From: Candidatus Methanophagaceae archaeon
GTDB lineage: Archaea > Halobacteriota > Syntropharchaeia > Alkanophagales > Methanospirareceae
Assembly: GCA_013374505.1 (NCBI GenBank)
Contig: QENJ01000089.1
Span: 1 to 11,041, forward strand
Reading direction: 5' to 3'
DNA length: 11,041 nt
Part shown: positions 5,493 through 11,041 of the stretch, piece by piece
Numbering within the stretch: position 1 is the stretch's first letter
Layout of the letters: every line of letters starts with the position of its first letter
Translations under genes and position numbers: made by a program
Notes under the pieces: generated by a model
The model's database searches: none
Seen by the model: the letters and a program-made list of their open reading frames with translations, nothing else
Told to the model about the DNA's origin: nothing

Positions 5493-7661
5493 CTATCGCT
5501 CTTCATAAACCCACTTCTGTTTTTTCCCTGTTTTTAACGCATCACGCACTTTAAGCGAACAGATTGTCGCCTTTACACCATCCGTAACCGAAGGCAAATC
5601 TATATTTCTAGATCCCCCTTTCAAAAATTCCCCATATCCGTTAATCAACTCAAACTGCCCCTTCTCGATTCTTTTCAATTTCTCACTCTTTCCTTCTAAG
5701 CCTGTAACAATCAATTCTTTAAAATCATCTATTGCAATAACACCGCTATCAACAAAAATTTCAATTTGTTCTTTTGAATATGATTCGTTACCGATAGTGG
5801 TATAAATCACAGAAGCCACCGAGCCATCATCGTATCTAATTGTGCTTATAACATTATTAACATCCATCATTGACTCGTCATTCGAGGAGATCATATCTGC
5901 GTATATTTGCAGAGGATTGAATCCAACAATCCAGTTGCAGAAATCGAAGAAATGACAGCCTTCACCTATAATTGCGCCACCACCTTCAACGGGATCATTA
6001 ATCCAATGCTCTTTCTTCATACCTGCAGAATTTATTCTATAAGTAATCATCAAAGGATTTTTTCTGTTCTCAACTAGCCTTTTCGCTTTTTGAGCTAAAG
6101 GAGCAAACCGCCTGTTAAAACCAATTGTTAAATTGATTTTATTCTCTATAACAGAATCATAAACTTTTTTGCAATCTTCATAGCTCATTGCAATCGGTTT
6201 TTCGACAAATATGTCTTTTCCTGCATTTGCCGCTTCTATAATTATTGGTGCATGCAAATTATGCCGGGTTGCGATAACAACCATATTTATGTTTGCATCT
6301 TGTAGCACTTCTTTATAGTCTGTAGTGCAATACTCAGCACCGTATTCTTCTGCCATCTTCTTTGCGTTACTCCCGGTTCGTGTGACAATTGCTTTGATGT
6401 CATAAAAAGGTATCTTCTTTAGATTTGGTAGGTGATATGCTTGAGCAAATCCACCGGCACCAATCACAGCAACGTTTATTTTATCTGTACCAATTACAGA
6501 AGGTTTCAATTGCGCCTTTCTAACCAATTCTTTTTTCGGTTGTTCTTTATATTTAAACAGAATACCAATTGGTCTCTTTTCTGTATTCAATATTTCATAC
6601 GCCTTTACGGCTTCTTCAATCGGGAATACATGGTCTGTCAATCGTTTTACATTCACTTTCTTTTCCGAAACCATATTCAGGAATTCCTGCATGTTCCTGT
6701 TTTCTGTCCATCTTACATATCCAATCGGATAATCCACACCCTTTTCCTCGTATAAAGAATCATACCTGCCGGGACCATAAGAACATGAAATAAGGAAATC
6801 CAGCTCTTTCTCGTAAAAAGGCGCCCTTTCAAGCGCCATTCCTACCGCACCTACAACCACAACTCGTCCTTTTTTTCTTGCCATTTCCATCGCTTGTTTA
6901 ACCGGTTCGTTGCTTTTAGCCGCGGCATAAATGATTACCGAATCGGCACCAAGCCCATTCGTGTATTTCAAAACGTTATCAACCACATCTTTTCCGCCAG
7001 TAAAACATATATTGGCACCTAATTCTTTTGCAAGTTCCACTCGTTCTTTCATGACGTCTATGCCAATGACATGAGCACCGGCGGCTTTTAAAATTTGGGC
7101 GGCTATCTGACCAAGTAAGCCCAGGCCAATAACCACGACATTATCGCCAAATTGTACTTGTGCCCTACGAATGCCCTGCATGGCAATCGCACCTACGGTT
7201 GTAAATGCGGCTTCGTCAAAATCCACATTTTCGGGTATCTTGCATACCAGGTTCCTTGGAACACTAATGATTTCTGCGTGACAGGCATAGCCGGCACCGG
7301 CACATGCAACTCTGTCGCCAACCGCAATATCTGTAATATTTTTACCACTTTCCAATACGACACCGCTGCTACTGTATCCCAAAGGAGTCATTTTGCCTGT
7401 TTGTCCTTTGATAGCATTAATGGTTTTACTTAATCCGTCTTGTTTTACCATTTCTATGGCTTTATGTGCTAAGTCTGGATTCTTTAGTGCCATTGACGCA
7501 AGTCCTACCATTCCTTTTCCACCACCTTGCAAAGACATGGTTTCTGTACCGGCACTTATCAGCGAATTTGCATTACACACCAGAACTTCGTTATCCCCGC
7601 ATACCGGTGCAGGAACTTCTTCTGTTACAATGTTTCCGCTTTTTGTGAATATTTGTTTCAT
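5493..7661 (-). CDS. Bi-domain oxidoreductase: MDR (alcohol dehydrogenase-like) plus Gfo/Idh/MocA domains
   Basis: A fusion of two NAD(P)-dependent dehydrogenases, found in bacterial and archaeal exopolysaccharide clusters, where it probably modifies a sugar or sugar nucleotide; the substrate is unknown. Numbering is from the upstream ATG at 7691. Residues about 11-380 form a medium-chain dehydrogenase: a GroES-like part with PLGYSSSGVV, then a Rossmann fold with GLGLLG at 189-194. The position that holds the zinc-binding Cys in true alcohol dehydrogenases reads LISAGTE, and the four-Cys structural lobe is absent, so this half is probably zinc-free. Residues about 404-730 are a Gfo/Idh/MocA domain: VAVIGAGGFAQAYH at 408, FVEKPIAMS with the Lys of the EKP motif at 498, and EGCHFFDFCNW with His580. 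I prefer the start at 7661 (MKQIFTKSG) because the ten extra N-terminal residues lack family features. Full length and intact, unlike its cluster neighbours. It is convergent with flippase copy 2. A TATA-like AATTAAATATAAA abuts the start too closely to serve it clearly. Confidence 0.9.
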   Translation of the reverse strand: MKQIFTKSGNIVTEEVPAPVCGDNEVLVCNANSLISAGTETMSLQGGGKGMVGLASMALKNPDLAHKAIEMVKQDGLSKTINAIKGQTGKMTPLGYSSSGVVLESGKNITDIAVGDRVACAGAGYACHAEIISVPRNLVCKIPENVDFDEAAFTTVGAIAMQGIRRAQVQFGDNVVVIGLGLLGQIAAQILKAAGAHVIGIDVMKERVELAKELGANICFTGGKDVVDNVLKYTNGLGADSVIIYAAAKSNEPVKQAMEMARKKGRVVVVGAVGMALERAPFYEKELDFLISCSYGPGRYDSLYEEKGVDYPIGYVRWTENRNMQEFLNMVSEKKVNVKRLTDHVFPIEEAVKAYEILNTEKRPIGILFKYKEQPKKELVRKAQLKPSVIGTDKINVAVIGAGGFAQAYHLPNLKKIPFYDIKAIVTRTGSNAKKMAEEYGAEYCTTDYKEVLQDANINMVVIATRHNLHAPIIIEAANAGKDIFVEKPIAMSYEDCKKVYDSVIENKINLTIGFNRRFAPLAQKAKRLVENRKNPLMITYRINSAGMKKEHWINDPVEGGGAIIGEGCHFFDFCNWIVGFNPLQIYADMISSNDESMMDVNNVISTIRYDDGSVASVIYTTIGNESYSKEQIEIFVDSGVIAIDDFKELIVTGLEGKSEKLKRIEKGQFELINGYGEFLKGGSRNIDLPSVTDGVKATICSLKVRDALKTGKKQKWVYEER
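7444..7501 (-). repeat. Segment of the oxidoreductase gene also present at the end of the heparinase remnant
   Basis: The 58 bases encoding about ASMALKNPDLAHKAIEMVK match 8466-8523 at roughly three quarters of positions, including a run of 19 identical bases (7444-7462 against 8466-8484). The reading frame is conserved. Confidence 0.7.
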
Positions 7662-7733
7662 TTTATATTTAATTGAGTTATGCTTATGCATGCCCAGCTG
7701 ACGCTTTTGTGTGTGTGGTTGTAGGAACGCGAA

Positions 7734-8381
7734 CTATACCGCAGCTAATTTCTTCTCGACTTCAATAAGCCGTGCTTCAAATTCTGGTATCTTCTCTATT
7801 GCTGGAATTCGCACTTCCAAAGCGTTAAATCTAGCATCCACCTTCTCGAACTTCGCGTCTACCGCCTCGAACCTGGAAATCATCTCGTTTCTCAAGCTCG
7901 TTACATTCGACTCCACTGATGCGAACTTAATATCCACCGCGTCAAACTTAGTCATCATCTCGTTTCTCAGGCTGATATTTTCATTTCTTAGGCTTGCAAT
8001 ATCGCTCTTTGTCTCTTTACCAAGGCTTGCAATATCGCTCTTTGTCTCTTTACCAAGGCTTGCAATATCGCTCTTTGTCTCTTTACTTAGGCTTGCAATA
8101 TCGCTCTTTGTCTCTTTACCAAAGCTTTCGAGTTTAGCATCTGTCGCTTCAAATTTCGCGAGCATCTCATTCCTCAGACTCGCGATTTCCATTTTTGTCT
8201 CTTTTCTAAGGCTTTCAACTTTAGCATCTGTCGCTTCAAACTTGGCAATCGTCTCATTTCTCAGGCTTACGATTTCCTTCTCCACTGCATCTATACGAGT
8301 ATGTATAGCTTTTAGCTCACCAGTTATTTCGTTCAGTTTAGGCAGAAGTAGCCGTTCCATCCATGAAGGTACTTTTTCCAT
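7734..8381 (-). CDS. Coiled-coil protein with 11-residue repeats, function unknown
   Basis: A 215-residue protein, almost all predicted helix, with no signal peptide or membrane segment, so probably cytoplasmic. After a short head (VPSWMERLLLPKLNEI) come repeated charged helices: SLRNETIAKFEATDAK near 39 and SLRNEMLAKFEATDAK near 68. Residues about 88-132 hold the near-identical 11-mers SDIASLGKETK, encoded by 33-bp repeats. Ile and Leu recur with 3-4-4 spacing and Thr at the remaining core site, the hendecad pattern of a straight or right-handed coiled coil. The tail (FEAVDAKFEKVDARFNALEV, then PEFEARLIEVEKKL) resembles other archaeal coiled-coil proteins. The stop is TAG. A clear TATA box about 59 bases upstream suggests its own promoter. 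It separates the oxidoreductase from the heparinase remnant. No enzymatic role is visible; a structural or partner-binding role is inference. Confidence 0.75.
   Translation of the reverse strand: MEKVPSWMERLLLPKLNEITGELKAIHTRIDAVEKEIVSLRNETIAKFEATDAKVESLRKETKMEIASLRNEMLAKFEATDAKLESFGKETKSDIASLSKETKSDIASLGKETKSDIASLGKETKSDIASLRNENISLRNEMMTKFDAVDIKFASVESNVTSLRNEMISRFEAVDAKFEKVDARFNALEVRIPAIEKIPEFEARLIEVEKKLAAV
7990..8121 (-). repeat. Four tandem 33-bp repeats inside the coiled-coil gene
   Basis: Units at 7990-8022, 8023-8055, 8056-8088 and 8089-8121 are identical except for the last two bases of the third. Each encodes 11 residues of the SDIASL(G/S)KETK type. The lack of synonymous change points to recent slippage expansion or ongoing copy-number change. 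Confidence 0.92.
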
Positions 8382-8436
8382 TTTTTGCTTTGCTTTGGAC
8401 TCACGTCAGATTTCAACTTGTGATATGATTTTTCAG

Positions 8437-8444
8437 TATATAAA
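8437..8444 (-). promoter_or_regulatory. TATA box of the coiled-coil gene
   Basis: TTTATATA on the minus strand, within GTTATTTATATACTG, is the best archaeal TATA box in the window. Its centre is about 59 bases before the ATG at 8381, which implies a leader of about 30 bases. It lies just after the heparinase remnant's stop. Confidence 0.6.
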
Positions 8445-8458
8445 TAACTGGTATTTAT

Positions 8459-9256
8459 TTATCGCTTTACCATTTCTATGGCTTCACGTGCTAACTCGGG
8501 ATCTATGATGGCTTTTGATGCACTTGAATAGATAGCCGTAACGAACTCAACAGGTACTTCTGCCTTTTTCGAGTATTTAACAATAGGCGCTTCTACTTTC
8601 TTTCCATAGCTATACGACACCCATCCGTTTTCAATCGCCATCTTTAACCCGTCTGTCTCTAAAGGCGCAATCGCGATATTTGCACCGGTTTTATTTCCGG
8701 TTTCTATAACCAGCTCATCTTTCTCATTTATTTCCATCGGTGCAAAATGGAAATACAAATCGAATTTGTGTGTGCCTTCACCAGTCAACATATCTCTTAT
8801 TACCCAATATTTTTCTTCTTTATTAAAGTATATCAGCCTTCTGTGAACGACATTCAATCGTGAATAACCGCTATGCTCAGCATCAAGAAGATCATAGTTC
8901 TCTGTTACGAGCCACCTATTCACCTTGACAGCAGCATCGAGATTCATGGCAAATAGTTCATACTCCTCGAACCTGTTCTGCTCCTCGCCATCCACGACCA
9001 CGGTATTGTGATATCTTGTACTTCGGAATAAGTTCCGCATCTCCTTGTCCGCAGTATAGACATACGCACCGGGATCAATAATAAAACTTTTGTCACCTGC
9101 AAAAAGCTCAAAGTTCAATCGTGAGTTATGTTTATGCCCCGAAGGTGATTTGGGGTCTGCGGGAACGCAATCAATAGCCATGTACAAATCGGCATGCCGC
9201 ATGATATAAAAACCACCTTGAGGAAAAGCCTTACTCCTTAATTGTTGCAGCGTCAT
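8459..9256 (-). pseudogene. Heparinase II/III-like gene, 3' part, with a foreign tail
   Basis: This is the C-terminal beta-sandwich domain of a heparinase II/III-family polysaccharide lyase-like protein. It reads RSKAFPQGGFYIMRHADLYM, then SGHKHNSRLNFELFAG (the family's H-x-H-N motif near residue 41), FIIDPGAYVYT and FRSTRYHNTVVVDG. These enzymes split acidic polysaccharides. In exopolysaccharide clusters such genes accompany the two-domain oxidoreductase and are thought to process the polymer. The ATG at 9256 follows a TAA directly and is an accident of the insertion: the upstream half of the gene is at 9805-11041, and toxin-antitoxin sequence lies between. The last about 20 residues (ASKAIIDPELAREAIEMVKR) are not heparinase-like but match residues about 65-84 of the neighbouring oxidoreductase, so the original end has been replaced by recombination. 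Confidence 0.85.
8466..8523 (-). repeat. Oxidoreductase-derived segment fused to the heparinase 3' end
   Basis: Partner of 7444-7501 in the same orientation about 1.02 kb away. The first 19 bases are identical and the encoded tail (IDPELAREAIEMVK) matches the oxidoreductase (KNPDLAHKAIEMVK). The divergence elsewhere suggests an older event or derivation from a paralog. Confidence 0.7.
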
Positions 9257-9454
9257 TTAACTTCTGGGTCTTTTTGTTCTATGACCTTCTCAATTTTCTC
9301 TACTTCTGAAAGTCTTAAAAGTCTCACACTTTTCTCTTCCATGTGCGCTTTCAAATCCCTTTTGAAATGGTGTTCATCAGAAGAAACAAAATAATTTAAA
9401 CCATTTGACGATTGAAGAGGTATCCATGCAAACTTTAGGATTATAAGCGTTCAT
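9253..9454 (-). pseudogene. VapC-type PIN toxin with the middle deleted
   Basis: The ATG at 9454-9452 overlaps the antitoxin stop by 14 bases, as in intact pairs. The first residues MNAYNPKVCMDTSSIVKW are a PIN N-terminus with the first Asp in MDTSS. The frame then closes (TGA 9379-9377), while another frame reads GLNYFVSSDEHHFKRDLK and on through LLRLSEVEKIEKVIEQKDPEVK to TGA at 9255-9253. FVSSDEHHF is a PIN C-terminal metal-site strand. Together only about 66 codons remain of an expected 130-150, and the Glu and third Asp of the active site are gone. The toxin is therefore inactive. The fusion point lies around 9395-9415. Confidence 0.75.
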
Positions 9455-9695
9455 CTTCTTCCATTCTAACCTCTAAAACTGCTTCGGATAAACTCTTTGG
9501 ATGCTTTTTTGCCATTTTCTGTGCAAAAACATCCATTTTCGTATTTACTTCCTCAATTTCATACTTTCTCACCATTTCTTTTACCGCTCCTTTCAGGAAC
9601 GCCTCTTCATTCTTGAACACGCCACGTTTGACAAGGTTTTCAACCCTATGCGCTAAAAATTCATCCACTTTTGCTTTTAATACAATTTCCGGCAT
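9441..9695 (-). CDS. VapB-type antitoxin, ribbon-helix-helix-like, with a defunct toxin partner
   Basis: An intact 84-residue protein. MPEIVLKAKVDEFLAHRVEN forms the likely beta strand and first helix, LVKRGVFKNEEAFLKGAVKE the RHH turn and second helix, and about 40 charged residues (KMAKKHPKSLSEAVLEVRMEEDERL at the end) the toxin-binding tail. A strong Shine-Dalgarno GGTGAT lies five bases before the ATG. The overlapping toxin gene has lost its middle, leaving this an orphan antitoxin. It could neutralise a related toxin elsewhere or simply persist. The module sits inside the heparinase gene in the same orientation. Confidence 0.82.
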   Translation of the reverse strand: MPEIVLKAKVDEFLAHRVENLVKRGVFKNEEAFLKGAVKEMVRKYEIEEVNTKMDVFAQKMAKKHPKSLSEAVLEVRMEEDERL

Positions 9696-9700
9696 TTCTT

Positions 9701-9706
9701 ATCACC
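9701..9706 (-). promoter_or_regulatory. Shine-Dalgarno of the orphan antitoxin
   Basis: GGTGAT on the minus strand, five bases before the ATG at 9695, matches the archaeal 16S 3' end and fixes the start. Confidence 0.6.
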
Positions 9707-9780
9707 TTCGCCTCTTTTAATTCAATCGCTTTGCGAACATACAAAGTTCTCACCCACACACTAATAACAGGGGACAAGTA

Positions 9781-9790
9781 GATATAAAAA
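9781..9790 (-). promoter_or_regulatory. TATA box upstream of the orphan antitoxin
   Basis: TTTTTATATC on the minus strand lies just inside the inserted segment, near the heparinase break. It would give a leader of about 60 bases for the antitoxin message. Confidence 0.4.
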
Positions 9791-9804
9791 TAATCTTTCT
9801 ATTA

Positions 9805-11041
9805 CTAATCGGCATATAACGTTTCAAAACTATTTAACCTTTCCGCACCCACCAGCCAAAACGCTTCTTCCATAAAGTCACCCGCTGCTGCTTTAAAATC
9901 TACCCTTTCAAACATAACAGCACCAACCGAAAGCAAATACCGGTGGTCCAACCGGTTCCAATTACCGTAATTGCTGAGTATATGCAGCCGGCCATCGTCA
10001 TTATCACCAATCTGCGGAGCGGTGCCGTCTGGCTTTGTATAATACATTACGAACTCAATCATCTTTTCTAAATGAGTCATATACCCCTCAGGGAAGGTTA
10101 TACCGTTCTTGAGACACAGCAGCGTAGTAGAAAGAAAAAGTTCTGTTACCAGCCGATGATAACTAATTGAGCCTTCAAAATCCACGCCGTCTTCATTGAC
10201 TTGAAGTTTCATCTCTTCTTTTAGTGCAGACAAACCTTTCTCGAGCCATTTTTTGCCTTCTTTGCTTTCCTGAAAAAAGATTCCCAGATAGACTAATCCT
10301 GCGATGTCCGAGAGATAATGGTTACCTCGTATCAGCCCAAATTCTAAATTATTTAGTATGTGCCTGCCATGCAGGAATAAACATTTGAACATTTTAATCT
10401 TGAACTCTCGTGTTAAGCTTGAGCCAGAAAAGAAGTAATAGCCCCAAATCCAATTTACAGCGCGAATGGCAACATCCATCGTGCAAGCCCAATTCACGCC
10501 AAGTTCTATTGGGTTCTGTGCAATCCAATTCTCTATTTGACTGACAAATTCTTTTGCGTATTTCTCATCACCCGTGTACTATAGTATGCTTTTCCAAGTG
10601 TGACAAAATGCTGGCATCTGTTCAGTTTCCACGGGATTTTTACATCTGCATGAATTCCTTTCTTTAAGTAACAATCAACATGCTTTCTGTTCCAGAGGTA
10701 ATAATCTTTGGGATTCCATCTGAACCCGGTTTTGAAATCTAAGTGCCAATTAATTTCTTTTCCGAGTTCTGTCTTTCCAGAACCAAGTAAATCGAAAACA
10801 TGATTGCAAATTTCGTCCGCATCATTTATTGATTGTTCTATTGAGGCAGGGTATTCTTTTCTTAGTAGTTCCACGATAAAAATCTTGTCGCCCAAATGGA
10901 AGAAAAAAGGTGGCTGTTCCTTTAGATTAAAGTTGGTTGTCTGCCGGGAAAAAAACGGTTAGCTGATAGTTTTACAGGAAATATTTTTATATAATGTCTT
11001 CTGACTTTGTGTTTTGCATGTCTTGCAAGCATTTCCGCAAG
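9805..11041 (-). pseudogene. Heparinase II/III-like gene, 5' part, with frameshifts, running off the window edge
   Basis: Read from the window end, three frames join into one heparinase N-terminal (alpha/alpha toroid) domain. The first (11041 to about 10930) reads LAEMLARHAKHKVRRHYIKI then FPVKLSANRFFPGRQ. The second (about 10955 to 10582) reads FNLKEQPPFFFHLGDKIF, DADEICNHVFDLLGSGK and FKTGFRWNPKDYY, up to QHFVTLGKAYYST. The third (about 10580 to 9807) reads GDEKYAKEFVSQIENW, then IAQNPIELGVNWACTMDVAI, RAVNWIWGYYFF and GLIRGNHYLSDIAGLVYLG, and ends FETLYAD followed by TAG, TAA and TAG. Frameshifts fall near 10930-10955 and near 10575-10582, where a net one- or two-base indel in acacgggtgatg breaks STGDEKY. 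The GTG at 10497 is an internal Val, not a start. The gene continues at 9256 after the inserted toxin-antitoxin segment. The true start is at or just beyond the window edge. Confidence 0.85.

Noticed and set aside
6432..6793. Plus-strand frames opposite the oxidoreductase
   Set aside because: Shadows of a well-supported minus-strand gene; no motifs.
7990..8121. Possible CRISPR array (regular repeats of 33 bp)
   Set aside because: The units are directly adjacent with no spacers and keep a coding frame.
7711..8508. Long plus-strand frame of 265 codons opposite the coiled-coil gene
   Set aside because: Low-complexity shadow of the 33-bp repeats (repeated LAISLFVSLPR text). The minus strand has the TATA box, the start and sensible coiled-coil spacing.
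9805..9813. Amber readthrough at the end of the heparinase 5' part
   Set aside because: The TAG is followed at once by TAA and TAG, and beyond lies toxin-antitoxin sequence, so the stop is a product of the insertion.

Overview
The window looks like an accessory region of an archaeal chromosome, most likely a euryarchaeon of the methanogen/ANME/Archaeoglobus kind. The signs are TATA-type promoters (TTTAAATA, TTTATATA), a GGTGAT Shine-Dalgarno ahead of several starts, several VapBC toxin-antitoxin pairs including a DUF104 (AF2212-like) antitoxin, and an IS1634-type (DUF4277) transposase. Placement below domain level is inference. I see no rRNA or tRNA gene and no CRISPR array.

Layout. (1) 56-2794: an IS1634-family element whose transposase is interrupted by an in-frame TAG and lacks one catalytic Asp. 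A second element of the IS630 family (about 1768-2784, opposite strand, one frameshift) appears nested in its 3' end. (2) 2792-3373: an unidentified ORF remnant and three inverted repeats, two of them perfect 14-bp arms, with no recognisable gene. (3) 3374-4040: an intact RHH antitoxin/PIN toxin pair. (4) 4143-5492: two decayed copies of the 5' end of the same membrane flippase gene, flanking a second intact toxin-antitoxin pair (DUF104 antitoxin plus PIN toxin). (5) 5493-7661, minus strand: the one long intact gene, a two-domain oxidoreductase (MDR-type dehydrogenase fused to a Gfo/Idh/MocA dehydrogenase). (6) 7734-8381, minus strand: a coiled-coil protein with four 33-bp tandem repeats. (7) 8459-11041, minus strand: a heparinase II/III-type gene broken by at least two frameshifts and by insertion of a third toxin-antitoxin module. 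In that module the antitoxin is intact and the toxin has lost its middle.

The flippase, two-domain oxidoreductase and heparinase II/III-like enzyme normally belong together in exopolysaccharide or surface-glycan clusters. The region is best read as such a cluster in decay. It has been invaded by insertion sequences and toxin-antitoxin modules and rearranged by recombination between paralogous fragments: the heparinase 3' end carries a short piece homologous to the oxidoreductase gene. Only the toxin-antitoxin genes, the coiled-coil gene and the oxidoreductase look able to make full-length products.
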